Below, one piece after another: positions 17,189-27,406 of a DNA stretch of 64,000 nt (position 1 is its first letter; each line of letters opens with the position of its first letter). The position numbers and the translations under genes were made by a program. The DNA lies in the NCBI GenBank assembly GCA_963843685.1, contig CAWJLO010000009.1, forward strand, positions 1 to 64,000, read 5' to 3'. A model generated the notes under the pieces. It was not told the DNA's origin, did no database searches, and worked only from the letters and a program-made list of their open reading frames with translations. Source of the DNA: DASQHL01 sp963843685 (GTDB taxonomy: Bacteria > Chloroflexota > Dehalococcoidia > DSTF01 > JACRBR01).

Positions 17189-18223
17189 AGGCGCTGCGCT
17201 ACTACGGTCCGCGTGACATCCGGTACGACGACATGGACGAACCGACAATCCGGCGACGACCAGGACGCGATCGTGCGGATGGAGATGGCCGGGATCTGCG
17301 GCAGCGACCTGCACATCTACCACGGGCAGGGGTTCTCGCCGGAGACGGGCTACGCCGTCGGGCACGAAGCTGTGGGCACGGTGGTCGAGGTTGGATCGGC
17401 GGTGCGGCGACTGAAGGCCGGGGACAAGGTGATGCTGTCGGCGGCGGTGGGCTGCGGGGCGTGCGCGCCGTGCCTGGCGGGGAACGTCGGCCGGTGCGAG
17501 ACGGCGGGGGCGGGGGTCTACGGGGTCGGGCCAGCGCTGCAGGGGTGCCAGGCGGAGCTGATCCGCGTTCCGAAAGCGGACTTCAACGCGGCGCGGATCC
17601 CGGAGGGGCTCACGCACGAGCAGGCGCTGATGCTCACGGACAACCTGCCGACGGCGTACTTTGGCTGCCTGAACGCCGATATCGGGCCAGGAAAGACCGT
17701 GGCGGTGGTGGGGCTGGGGCCGATCGGGTTGATGGCGGTGGAGATCGCGTCGGTGATGGGCGCGAGCCGCGTGTTCGCGATCGACCTCGTGCCGGAGCGG
17801 CGGGCGATCGCGCAGTCGATGGGCGCCGAGCCGCTGGACGGCGCAACGGCGGTGCAGGAGATCTTCGCGGCGACGAAGGGGCGGATGGTGGACTGCGTGG
17901 TGGAGGCGGTGGGGGCGGACGCGACGGTGCTGATGGCGATCCAGCTGGCGGGGCCGGGCGGGACGACGTCGGTGATCGGCGTGAACCAGAACATGCAGTT
18001 CAACTTCCCGATGGTGCTGGCGTTCGTGAAGTCGCTGACGTTCCGGATCGGCCTGTGCTCGGTGCAGTGCCACTGGCCGCAGCTGGTGCCGCTGGTCCGG
18101 GCGGGGCGGCTGCACCCGGAGCGCTTCATCTCCCACAGGATGCCGTTGAGCGAAGGCGCGCGGGCGTACGAGCTGTTCGACGGCCGGGCTGACGGCGCGC
18201 TGAAGATGGTGCTGACGGCGTAG
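17185..18223 (+). CDS. Zinc-dependent alcohol dehydrogenase (frameshifted near N-terminus)
   Basis: MDR family. The GTG at 17185 gives VKALRYYGPRDIRYDDMDEP; the frame then shifts near 17250 into DDQDAIVRMEMAGICGSDLH, the catalytic-zinc site. GHEAVGTVVEVG follows, the structural-zinc site CGACAPCLAGNVGRC is complete, and the Rossmann motif is GLGPIGLMAVEIA. It should oxidise an alcohol or reduce a carbonyl with NAD(P). It lies immediately after the thioesterase and converges on a Baeyer-Villiger-type monooxygenase, so alcohol/ketone breakdown is plausible. The break is probably a sequencing indel. Confidence 0.82.
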
Positions 18224-18232
18224 GGCTACGCG

Positions 18233-20050
18233 TTAGCGCGTCTCCAGGCCGGCGAGCGTACCGTCGGCGCGCCAGTCCTCGAGGATCTTGACGAAGGCGA
18301 TGGGGCCGCCGCCGTAGGGTCCGTTCTGGGCGCGGCCGAACGAGGTGCCGCTGCCGGACTGCTCGTAGGGCTTGCCCTCGTTGTTGTAGTAGCCGGGCGT
18401 GCAGGACTCGAGGAAGTCCTGGTTCATGCGGGCGAGGCCGATGATGGTCTGCACCCACTGCTCCTCGGCCTCCTGCGAGGGCTCGAGCGCGCGAACCTCG
18501 TGGTCCTGCGCGTGCTTGACGATGTAGGCGACGTGCTTCGCCTGCTCATTGAGCATGTGGGGGAAGTTCACCGTGAAGCCTGACTGGGCGTTGCTGATGA
18601 CGAAGCAGTTCGGGAAGCCGCGTACGTGGAACCCGTGGAGCGTGCGGATACCGTCGGACCACGCCTTCGTCAGAGACAGACCGTCGCGGCCGTAGAGCTC
18701 GTATCCGGAGCGGCGGGTGTAGTCGGTGCCGACTTCGAAGCCGGTGGCGAAGATGATGCAGTCGAGCGGGTACTCCTGTCCGTTGGCAACGACGCCGCGC
18801 TCGGTGATGCGCTCGACGCCCTTGCCGTTGGTGTCGACGAGGGTGACGTTGGGGCGGTTGAACGTGTCGAGGTACTCGTCGTGGAAGCAGGGGCGCTTGC
18901 AGAACTGGCGGTAGTAGGGCTTGAGGGCTTCCGCCGTCGCGGGGTCGTTCACGATCGTGTCGACGCGGGCGCGGATCTCCTCCATCTTCTCGAAGTCGGC
19001 CAGCTCCATCGTCTTGCCGAGCGCTTCCGGCGAGAAGTCGGGGTTCTCGCTCTGCTGCACCATGACGAGGAGCTTGCGGATGATGTCGGTCCATCCGTCG
19101 CTGACGAGATCCTCCGACTGGAAGCCGCCGGACACGAGGATGTTGAAGTTGTCCATGCGCTGCTGCTGCCAGCCGGGCTGGAGGCTTGCGGCCCACTCCG
19201 GGTCGGTGGGGCGGTTGGCGCGCACGTCGATGGACGATGGGGTGCGCTGGAAGACGTAGAGCTGCTTCGCGGCGGCGCCGACGTGCGGGACGCACTGCAC
19301 GGCCGTGGCGCCGGTGCCGATGACGCCGACGACCTTGTCGGCGAGGCCGGTGAGGTTGCCCTGCGACGAGCCGCCGGTGTAGGCGTAGTCCCAGCGGCTG
19401 GTGTGGAACGAGTGGCCCTTGAACGTCTCGATGCCGGGGATGCCGGGGAGCTTGGCGCGGTGGAGGGGGCCGTTCGCCATGACGACGAAGCGGGCGCGCA
19501 TGCGATCGCCGCGGTTGGTGGAGATGATCCAGCGGAGGGCTTCGTCGTCCCAGCGCAGCTCCGTGACCTCCGTCTGGAAGCAGGCGTTGCGGTAGAGGTC
19601 GAACTTCTCGCCGATGGCCTTGCTGTGGGCGAGGATCTCGGGCGCGCGGCTGTACTTTTCGACGGGGACGTAGCCGATCTCCTCGAGCAGGGGCAGGTAG
19701 ACGTAGGACTCGACGTCGCAGGCGGCGCCGGGGTAGCGGTTCCAGTACCAGGTGCCGCCGAAGTCGCCGCCCTTCTCGATCATACGGATGTCTTTGACGC
19801 CGGCTTCGCGCAGGCGCGCGCCGGCCAGCAGACCGCCGAATCCGCCGCCGATCACAGCGACGTCGACGTCGTCAGTCAGGGGCTCTCGGTGGAAGCCGGG
19901 CTCGACGTACGGGTCATCGACGAAGTGGGCGAACTCACCGCTGACCTCGAGGTACTGCTGGTTGCCGTCGTCGCGGAGGCGCTTGTCGCGCTCCTGGCGG
20001 TACTTCTCGCGGAGGGCGTCGGGGTCGAAGGGGCGGTTGGTGGTGACCAT
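18233..20050 (-). CDS. Flavin-containing monooxygenase, Baeyer-Villiger type
   Basis: 605 aa. The FAD-binding Rossmann motif is GGGFGGLLAGARLREAG (around 68-84); the Baeyer-Villiger fingerprint FxGxxxHxxxWD is FKGHSFHTSRWD, and the NADPH-binding Rossmann is GVIGTGATAVQ. The N-terminal extension of about 60 residues (ALREKYRQERDKRLR) is common in cyclohexanone/acetone monooxygenase relatives. It inserts oxygen next to a ketone to give an ester or lactone. It converges on the alcohol dehydrogenase, which could supply the ketone. Confidence 0.9.
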   Translation of the reverse strand: MVTTNRPFDPDALREKYRQERDKRLRDDGNQQYLEVSGEFAHFVDDPYVEPGFHREPLTDDVDVAVIGGGFGGLLAGARLREAGVKDIRMIEKGGDFGGTWYWNRYPGAACDVESYVYLPLLEEIGYVPVEKYSRAPEILAHSKAIGEKFDLYRNACFQTEVTELRWDDEALRWIISTNRGDRMRARFVVMANGPLHRAKLPGIPGIETFKGHSFHTSRWDYAYTGGSSQGNLTGLADKVVGVIGTGATAVQCVPHVGAAAKQLYVFQRTPSSIDVRANRPTDPEWAASLQPGWQQQRMDNFNILVSGGFQSEDLVSDGWTDIIRKLLVMVQQSENPDFSPEALGKTMELADFEKMEEIRARVDTIVNDPATAEALKPYYRQFCKRPCFHDEYLDTFNRPNVTLVDTNGKGVERITERGVVANGQEYPLDCIIFATGFEVGTDYTRRSGYELYGRDGLSLTKAWSDGIRTLHGFHVRGFPNCFVISNAQSGFTVNFPHMLNEQAKHVAYIVKHAQDHEVRALEPSQEAEEQWVQTIIGLARMNQDFLESCTPGYYNNEGKPYEQSGSGTSFGRAQNGPYGGGPIAFVKILEDWRADGTLAGLETR

Positions 20051-20116
20051 GGTGGCAGCCTCGTTACGGGGAGATTGCGGACTCGCGAAAGTCTAGCAAG
20101 CGGCCCTTCGAAAGCG

Positions 20117-20481
20117 TTAGCCCTCGGGTCTGCGGATTCGAACGATTCCGGGCTGGACAACCACGATACAGCCCCTCAGCGCGTCAAGGTCGTGCTCCAC
20201 CAGCAGCGCCGCGAGTGCGGTCTCGAAGGAGATTGGCCGTTGATCGGGGAGCCTGAGCACGACGATTCCCGGGTGGCTTCCGGGAGGGTACGCGCGGATG
20301 TCGGCGAACCCTCGGTCAGGAGGGTTATAAGCAGTCGGTCCTCGTCGCGAACATGCTGGGCGACACGTTCGTCCGTGGCCCCGGCCAGCCCCTCCTCGGA
20401 CAACGTATGGGTGTCGTGCCCGTGGTCAGCGAGGAGTCGGACCAGGCGCGAAGGCAGGTTCTCATCGAGCTTCGCCCTCAC
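20117..20481 (-). CDS. DUF5615 PIN-like toxin (frameshifted)
   Basis: The N-terminus MRAKLDENLPSRLVRLLADH matches DUF5615, including the acidic DEN site, and DEDRLLITL is the second conserved segment. The frame then breaks near 20322; the other frame continues as DRGFADIRAYPPGSHPGIVV and RPISFETALAALLVEHDLD to a TAA at 20117, restoring the family's length (about 120 aa). Members are PIN-fold putative RNases acting as toxins. It overlaps the DUF433 antitoxin by four bases. If the break is real, the toxin is inactive. Confidence 0.8.
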
Positions 20482-20714
20482 CGGCTCGGGGATTCGAGTC
20501 GCACGATCTCCTCGCGCGCGAGGCGGGCACCGTATGACGCCGCCGCGCGGAGGGCGTCGACGGTCAGCGTGGGGTACTCCGTCAGAATCTCAGCGTCGGA
20601 CATGCCGGCGGCGAAGCAATCGAGGATGACGCTGACCGGGATGCGCGTGCCCTTGATGCACGCCTGTCCGTGCGCGATCCGAGGATCGACGGTGATGAGC
20701 GACAGATCGTCCAT
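20478..20714 (-). CDS. DUF433 antitoxin
   Basis: 78 aa. ITVDPRIAHGQACIKGTRIP followed by VSVILDCFAAGMSDAEILTEYPTL is the complete DUF433 signature, a small winged-helix-like protein paired with DUF5615 toxins in many genomes. It comes first in the pair and overlaps the toxin by four bases (ATGA), as expected for an antitoxin that must be made in excess. It probably also represses its own promoter, but no clear operator was seen. Confidence 0.88.
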   Translation of the reverse strand: MDDLSLITVDPRIAHGQACIKGTRIPVSVILDCFAAGMSDAEILTEYPTLTVDALRAAASYGARLAREEIVRLESPSR

Positions 20715-20773
20715 GACGGCCTCCGTGTCGCCAGTCTAGCAGCCTGAATCACCGCCTCGCCTTCGCCGTCCGC

Positions 20774-21504
20774 TCACTCAGCTTCCGAGAGCTCGAGGGT
20801 CTGGAGGCGGAGGATGGCGGCGTAGAGGGCGCCGATGGTGACGGCGGCGAGGAGGGGGAAGGCGTAGCCGGCGCCGATCTGGGAGCTGAAGACGTCGGGG
20901 CTGATGGTGCTGATGGCGGCGGCGATGGCGAGGCAGTACTCGCGGATGCTGAGGTAGGCGGTGGCGCTAAAGAGGTTGGTGAGGACGCCCTCCCAGACGA
21001 AGACGTAGGCGAGGCCGACGAGGAGGGCGCGACTTGTCATGACGCTGAGCAGGATGAAGAGCGCGGTGTAGGCGAGCGCGGCGAGGCCGACGGCGATGGT
21101 GAAGGCTGGGACGAGGCCGTGGCTCGGGGCGCCGGCGATGCCGATGGCGCCGGAGACAGCGGTAGAGACGACGACGAGCGTGGCGCCGACGAGGGCGGAG
21201 GCAGCGAACTTGGCGGTGACGATGCTCGACCGAGGGATCGGCTTCGTGAGCAGATAGACGACGGTGCCGTCATCGATCTCCGTGCCGAGGGCGGAGGTGC
21301 CGAGGACGAGGCAGGTGAGGGGCAGCACGAGCGTGACGACGACGCCGTGCATGAGGACGTTGGCGGCCCAGTCTTGCGGGTCGACGCGGTCGCCGGCCTG
21401 ATAGATGAGGGCGAGCGCGATCGGCACGATGGCGAGCAGCACCAGCAGCAGGGAGCGGCGCTGGCCGGTGAGCTCGCGCAGGGTGACGGTGAAGATGGCG
21501 CGGT

Positions 21505-21508
<4 letters not shown>
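20774..21508 (-). CDS. ABC-2 type transporter permease
   Basis: 244 aa with about six membrane segments. The N-terminus MNRAIFTVTLRELTGQRRSLLL and the TEIDDGTVVYLLTKPIPRSS segment between the second and third helices are typical of ABC-2 permeases. It is last in a four-gene cluster (ATPase, permease, ATPase, permease) whose members overlap by four to eight bases. It probably pairs with the ATPase at 21505-22443. The exported substrate is unknown. Confidence 0.85.
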
Positions 21509-22439
<931 letters not shown>

Positions 22440-22443
<4 letters not shown>

Positions 22444-23330
22444 ACGGAGACCCTCGAGTAGCGGCGGAGGATGATGAGGAGGCAGACGACGGCCATGAGC
22501 GCCGCATCGAGCGCATAGACGGAGCCGTTGAGGTTGGCTTCGAACAGCTGCCTGTCGTCGCTGAAGCTCGGCGAAGAGCCGAAGATCCAGAGCGTGAAGC
22601 CCTGCGCGACGTGCAACGGGCTCAGGAGCAGGGCAAGCCTTCCCGTGCGTGCGCCCGCCGCCTCGAAGACAGCGGTAGCGATGCCGGTGCTGAGGAGGAA
22701 AGCGGCGACGATGGCGACGGTGGAGTAGGCACGATTGGGGGTCTGGCAGGCGATGGCGAGGCCGATGCCGGCGACGAGCGACGAGAGGAGGAGGGCGCTG
22801 GCGACGATGGCGGGGAGATCCTGCCAGTTGTCGCGCAGGTATCCGCCGACGTCGGTGGAGGCGCTCATGTTGCCGGAGAACATCAGGAGCTGCGGCACGA
22901 GGGTCATCCCGAGCATGGCCGTCACCATCGCTGCGCACTTGGCGAGCGCGTAGTCCTCGCGGCGGAGGGCGCGCGAGAAGTAGAGCGAGAGCGTCTTCGT
23001 GCGCTGGTCGCGGCCCATGAGCTCGGGCGCGATGAAGGCGCAGAAGACGGCGAGGAGCGGCTGGATGACGCCGTAGTAGTCCTCGGGCTTGACGATGTTG
23101 AGGTCGGCCGGAGCAACGGCGGCGACGCCGAGCTGGATCACGGCCGGCAGCAGCGCGATGGCGAGCGGCCCGAACGCGAACAGCTTCGCCCAACCGGAGC
23201 GGCCGAGACCGAAGACGCTGCGGAGGCTCTGCGTGTAAAGCGCCCAGACCGCGTGCCGGCGTCCCAGCCGGGCGCCCGCGTAGCGCTGGTAGCCCAGCTC
23301 GTAGATGCTGCCGGAACCCTGGTTAGCCAC
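22440..23330 (-). CDS. ABC-2 type transporter permease
   Basis: About 296 aa from the GTG at 23330, which overlaps the upstream ATPase stop by eight bases. Six or more hydrophobic segments follow an N-terminal IYELGYQRYAGARLGRR motif, common in permeases linked to CcmA-type ATPases. APELMGRDQRTKTLSLYFSR is the family's coupling region. The longer open frame back to 23381 lies wholly inside the ATPase gene and is unlikely. The substrate is unknown. Confidence 0.83.
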
Positions 23331-24312
23331 GGGCAGCACCTCCGCCGGCGGCGGCAGGCTCCACGTCGAACAGCTCCTCAAGGCGACGGCGGTTCCGATC
23401 CAGGCGGATCAGGCCCATGTCGTGCTCCACGATGCCGTCCCGAATCCAGTCGAAGACGTTGTCGTCGGCGTGGTGCACGAGCAGGTAGCGGCCGCGCTGC
23501 TCGGCAGTGGCGCCGCGTCGGCGCAGATATTCGGCGAGCACGGCGCTATCGCCCTCGACCTCGACGACGAGATCGCTGGTGGTGGCCGTGAGCTCCGCCA
23601 TGGGCGCGGAGCGGGCGAGGCGGCCGTCCTCGATCTCGACGAGGTGGTCGCAGACGCGCTCGATCTCGCTGAGCAGGTGCGAGGAGAGGATGACGGCGAC
23701 GCCGAACTCGGTGCCGATGCGGCGAATGAGGACGAGCATCTCGTCGCGGCCCTGGGGGTCGAGGCCGTTCGTCGGCTCGTCGAGGAGGACGAGGCGCGGG
23801 TCGTGCACGAGGGCCTGCGCGAGCTTCACGCGCTGCTTCATGCCGGTGGAGTAGCCGTTGATCTGGCGGTAGCGGGCCTCGAACAGGCCGACGTGGCGGA
23901 GGATCTCCGACGTGCGCTCGCGGGCGGCGGCGCGCGGGAGGCCGCTGATCTGCGCCATGTGGGAGACGAACTCCGTGCCCGTCGCGTCGGGCGGCAGGCA
24001 ATCGTGTTCCGGCATGTAGCCGACGAACTGACGCAGGGTGGGGCCGTCGCGGGCCACGTCCAGCCCCATCACCTGCGCGGAGCCGGAGGTGGGCTCGAGC
24101 AGGCCGAGCAGCAGCTTGATGAAGGTGCTCTTGCCGGCGCCGTTCGCGCCGACGAGGCCGATGATGCCGGGGGCGAGATCCAGGTCGAGGGCGTCGAGGG
24201 CGGTGACGGTGCCGTAGCGCTTGGTCAGGCCGCGGGAGACGATCAGCGGCGCGCTGGGGTCGAGCGACGGCGCCACCGGAGACATCCGTTCTGGTGCGGG
24301 GGCGACATCCAT
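23323..24312 (-). CDS. ABC transporter ATP-binding protein
   Basis: 329 aa. Walker A is GANGAGKST, the signature YSTGMKQR, Walker B LVLLDEPTNGLDP and the H-loop SSHLLSEIE. A C-terminal extension of about 80 residues after the ATPase core is usual for exporter-type subunits. The ATG at 24312 is preceded by AGAGGA four bases upstream; an in-frame TTG at 24327 is less likely. It is first gene of the four-gene ABC cluster. Two ATPases with two permeases suggests a heteromeric exporter or a tandem duplication. Confidence 0.9.
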   Translation of the reverse strand: MDVAPAPERMSPVAPSLDPSAPLIVSRGLTKRYGTVTALDALDLDLAPGIIGLVGANGAGKSTFIKLLLGLLEPTSGSAQVMGLDVARDGPTLRQFVGYMPEHDCLPPDATGTEFVSHMAQISGLPRAAARERTSEILRHVGLFEARYRQINGYSTGMKQRVKLAQALVHDPRLVLLDEPTNGLDPQGRDEMLVLIRRIGTEFGVAVILSSHLLSEIERVCDHLVEIEDGRLARSAPMAELTATTSDLVVEVEGDSAVLAEYLRRRGATAEQRGRYLLVHHADDNVFDWIRDGIVEHDMGLIRLDRNRRRLEELFDVEPAAAGGGAARG

Positions 24313-24404
24313 AGATCCTCTGTCCAACCGGCTGGCTACACGCAGAGTCTATTGGAAAAAGGGTGGCCGATGCACCGATGGGATGCGCTGCCGATGAACG
24401 CCGG

Positions 24405-25341
24405 CTACCACCAGATCTTGTCTTCGATGTCGCTCGGGAGGTCCTTGTAGTCGGTGGTCCAGAGCTGGGTGCTGAGGTACTTCCAGCCGGCGTCGGCGAA
24501 GAGGCAGACGATGTTGCCGGCGTCCAGGCGCTCGGCGACGCGCTGGGCGGTCTTGACGACCGCGCCGGCGGAGATGCCGGCGAAGATGCCTTCTTTCTGC
24601 GTCAGCTCTTTCGATGACGCGAAGGAGGTGTGGGAATCGACGACGATCTTGCCGTCGAGGATGCTCTCGTCGAGGACGGGCGGGATGAAGCCTTCTTCCA
24701 GGCTGCGCAGGCCCTGCACGAGATCGCCAGGGTGCGGGACGGCGGCGACGATCTTCACGCCGGGCTTCTTCTCCTTGAGGTAGCGGCCGGTGCCGGTGAG
24801 CGTGCCTCCCGGTGCCCATGCCGGCGACGAAGACGTCGATCTCGGGCAGGTCGCGCAGGATCTCCGGGCCGGTGGTCTCGTAGTGGGCGCGGGGGTTCAT
24901 CTCGTTGCCGTACTGGTACGGCATGAAGTAGGCGGGGTCTTCGGCGGCGATCTGGTTGGCCATCTCGATACTGCCGTTGGTGCCGCGGACGCCGTCCGAG
25001 TAGACGATCTCGGCGCCGAACGCCGTGAGCAGCTCGGTGCGCTCGGCGCTGACGCTCTCCGGGATTACGACCTTCAGACGGTAGCCCTTGATGCGGCAGA
25101 TCATGGCGAGCGAGATGCCGGTGTTGCCGGACGTCGGCTCGAGGACGATGCGGTCCTTCGTGAGGACGCCGCGACGCTCGGCGTCCTCGATCATGTACTT
25201 CGCGATGCGATCCTTGACGCTGCCGCTGGGGTTCTGGCCCTCGAGCTTTGCGTACAGGTGGACGCCGGGCTTCGGGCTCATCCGCGTCATCTCGACGAGG
25301 GGGGTGTTACCGATGGCGTCGATGAGGTTCTCGTACAGCAT
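24405..25341 (-). CDS. cysM: Cysteine synthase CysM-type, likely O-phosphoserine/CysO-dependent (frameshifted)
   Basis: Fold-type II PLP enzyme. LEGQNPSGSVKDR holds the PLP lysine and EPTSGNTGISLAM the phosphate loop. The segments VLEPTSGNTGISLAMICRIK, YQYGNEMN and EGIFAGISAGAVV, and the C-terminus ADAGWKYLSTQLWTTDY, resemble mycobacterial CysM, which uses O-phosphoserine and the thiocarboxylated carrier CysO. A single extra base at 24807 breaks the frame between GMGTG and GTLTGTGRY; removing it restores about 311 aa. It is last in the Rrf2-headed operon, close to cysO. Confidence 0.85.
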
Positions 25342-25343
25342 GG

Positions 25344-25757
25344 CTATCGCGGCCCCGCCTGCCAGACGCCGATGACGTTTCCGGCTGGGTCGCGGAACGT
25401 CGCGATCCAGAGTTCACCCTCCGGGTAAGGGGCGCGGACGATCTCGCCGCCGTTCGCCTCGATCTTCGCGACGGTGTCGTCGATGCGGTCGACGTAGACG
25501 TAGGGGAGCACGCCGGGATCGCGCGAGATGGCGTGGCCGGTGATGAAGGCGCCGATCAGGTCGCCGCTCGTGTCGGCGAACGAGCGATGCGCGGGGTTCT
25601 GGTCGTCGCGGCTGCTCCAGCCGAAGACGGCGGTGTAGAAGGCGGCCGAGCGGTCGACGTCGAGCGCGGGGATCTGGACGTAGGAGAGCTTGCCGTTGCG
25701 CGCGAGCTGTACGTCTACGCCGTTGACGGTCTCCCCCTGTGTCGTGGCCTCGCTCAT
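25344..25757 (-). CDS. VOC (glyoxalase/bleomycin-resistance) family protein
   Basis: 137 aa. One VOC module pair: KLSYVQIPALDVDRSAAFY with VFGWSSRDD, then LPYVYVDRIDDTVAKIEANG and the terminal TFRDPAGNVIGVWQ. Metal-binding positions are only partly recognisable. It lies between cysO and cysM and is separated from cysM by two bases, so it is co-transcribed with cysteine synthesis. Its role there is unknown; glyoxalase-like detoxification of a thiol adduct is one possibility. Confidence 0.85.
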   Translation of the reverse strand: MSEATTQGETVNGVDVQLARNGKLSYVQIPALDVDRSAAFYTAVFGWSSRDDQNPAHRSFADTSGDLIGAFITGHAISRDPGVLPYVYVDRIDDTVAKIEANGGEIVRAPYPEGELWIATFRDPAGNVIGVWQAGPR

Positions 25758-25776
25758 GCTCGCGTCTCCAGTCCGG

Positions 25777-26046
25777 CTAGCCGCCGGCCAGCGCCGGGAG
25801 GATGGAGATGGTGTCGCCGTCCTTCACGCGCGTGTCGAGCTGGTCGAGGTACCGGATGTCCTCGTCGTTCAGGTAGATGTTGACGAAGCGATGCAGGTGG
25901 CCCTCCTGCATGATCTGCTGCTTGAAGCCGGGGTACGACGTGTCCAGGTTCGAGAGCAGCTCGGCGACGGTTCCGCCGTCTCCCTCGACGACCTTGGCGC
26001 CGGTCACCTTCTGCAGCACCGATGTCACTTTTACCTTGACGGCCAT
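25777..26046 (-). CDS. cysO: Sulfur carrier protein CysO (MoaD/ThiS-like)
   Basis: 89 aa ubiquitin-like protein ending in the required free Gly-Gly (ILPALAGG). LHRFVNIYLNDEDIRYLD closely matches mycobacterial CysO. After adenylation by an E1-like enzyme and sulfur transfer, the C-terminal thiocarboxylate donates sulfur to the aminoacrylate on CysM. It sits between the MoaD-MoeB fusion and the VOC/cysM genes, exactly the partners expected. The JAMM peptidase Mec, which trims CysO-cysteine in mycobacteria, is not in the window. Confidence 0.93.
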   Translation of the reverse strand: MAVKVKVTSVLQKVTGAKVVEGDGGTVAELLSNLDTSYPGFKQQIMQEGHLHRFVNIYLNDEDIRYLDQLDTRVKDGDTISILPALAGG

Positions 26047-26085
26047 GTGTGTCCCCTGTCCGCACTCAGTGGTTCGTAGTTCCGG

Positions 26086-27264
26086 TCAGACCTGCGCCTT
26101 GTCGCGAACGGCCTTCGCGGCGTCCATCGCCTTCTGCTCTTCCTCGTTCGTGTGGCCGAAGGCGCCGCCGCAGAACGCCTCGTAGTCGATGAGCTCCGTC
26201 ACCGTGGGCTCTTCGCCGCAGAGGACGCAGTGCGGGTCGCGACGGATGCGCACCTGGCGGAACTCCATGGCGAGTGCGTCGTACAGCAGCAGGCGGCCGT
26301 GCAGCGAGTCGCCGACGCCGAGGATGAGCTTCAGCACTTCCGTCGCCTGGATCGTGCCGACCGTGCCGCAGAGCGCACCGAGCACGCCCGCTTCCGCGCA
26401 GCTCGGCACCATGCCGGGAGGCGGCGGGGAGGGGTAGAGGCAGCGGTAGCAGCCCTGTCCGGGCAGGTACACCGTCACCTGACCCTCGAAGAGCAGGATC
26501 GAGCCATCGACCAGCGGCTTCTTCAGGAAGTGGCAGGCGTCGTTGACGAGATAGCGCGCGGCGAAGTTGTCGGCGCCGTTGATGACGTAGTCGTATGGCT
26601 TGATGATCTCGAAGGCGTTGTCCGACGTAATCGGCACCTGGTAGGTCACGACTTCGACGTCCGGGTTGTAGGCGTTGATGGTCTCCTTTGCGGAGATGGC
26701 CTTCGACTTGCCGATGTCGGCGTTCTGGTGGAGGATCTGGCGCTGCAGGTTCGAGATGTCGACCGTGTCGAAGTCGACGACGCCGATCTTGCCGATGCCG
26801 GCGAGCGCGAGATAGACGGCGATGGGCGAGCCGAGGCCGCCGGCGCCGATGATGAGCACGCTGGACTCCATGATCTTGCGCTGCCCGGAAGGGCCGACCT
26901 GCGGCATGATGATGTGGCGCGAGTACCGGTTCACCTGCTCTGCCGTAAGCGCGCCGATGCGCTTTCGCTCGGGCTCGTCGCCTGAGCCGCCGGCCATGGC
27001 CGGGATCACGGCGACTTCGTCGCCGTCGTTGAGCTTCGTCGTCACGCCGTCGAGGGCGCTGATCTCCGTCTTGTTCACGTAGATGTTGATGTGGCGGGGC
27101 ACCTCCGTGCCGCCCGCGCCGAAGACGAGGTCACGGAAGCCGGGGAACTGTTTGTCCAGGTTGGCAAGCACCTCGGCGACGTCGCTGCCCTCGGCGGTGA
27201 CGTGCTGGCGGTTGCCGGCGAACTTCCGGAACGGCGTGGGGATGTAGACGGAGACGGCGGGCAT
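26086..27264 (-). CDS. MoaD-like carrier fused to MoeB/ThiF-type E1 enzyme
   Basis: 392 aa from the ATG at 27264, which has GGAGG seven bases upstream. Residues 1-93 are a MoaD/CysO-like domain with RHINIYVNKTEISALDG and an internal PAMAGG. Residues about 105-392 are an E1 domain: GAGGLGSPIAVYLALAG, a DNLQRQ-like segment NLQRQILH, and zinc cysteines in CYRCLYP and HCVLCGE. No rhodanese domain follows, unlike mycobacterial MoeZ. It should adenylate the Gly-Gly of CysO; the role of its own tethered carrier domain, whose Gly-Gly is not free, is unclear. Confidence 0.88.
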   Translation of the reverse strand: MPAVSVYIPTPFRKFAGNRQHVTAEGSDVAEVLANLDKQFPGFRDLVFGAGGTEVPRHINIYVNKTEISALDGVTTKLNDGDEVAVIPAMAGGSGDEPERKRIGALTAEQVNRYSRHIIMPQVGPSGQRKIMESSVLIIGAGGLGSPIAVYLALAGIGKIGVVDFDTVDISNLQRQILHQNADIGKSKAISAKETINAYNPDVEVVTYQVPITSDNAFEIIKPYDYVINGADNFAARYLVNDACHFLKKPLVDGSILLFEGQVTVYLPGQGCYRCLYPSPPPPGMVPSCAEAGVLGALCGTVGTIQATEVLKLILGVGDSLHGRLLLYDALAMEFRQVRIRRDPHCVLCGEEPTVTELIDYEAFCGGAFGHTNEEEQKAMDAAKAVRDKAQV

Positions 27265-27406
27265 TGCGCTCCCTCCGGAGTACGGCGAACGGCGGCTCAT
27301 CTCGTCAATGACGCCGGTCGTGCGGTCGATGTGCAGATGTCCGTGTTCCATTATTCCCTGTCCATTCCCCATGCGGATCGAAATCGTACCGAGACTCGCT
27401 AGTTAT

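Noticed and set aside
24800..24815. Programmed +1 frameshifting in cysM and the other broken genes
   Set aside because: The zero-frame codons at the shift points (CTC, AGG, TCT, GAA, CGA, GTT) share nothing, there is no stop codon or stimulatory structure at a fixed distance, and the genes are unrelated.
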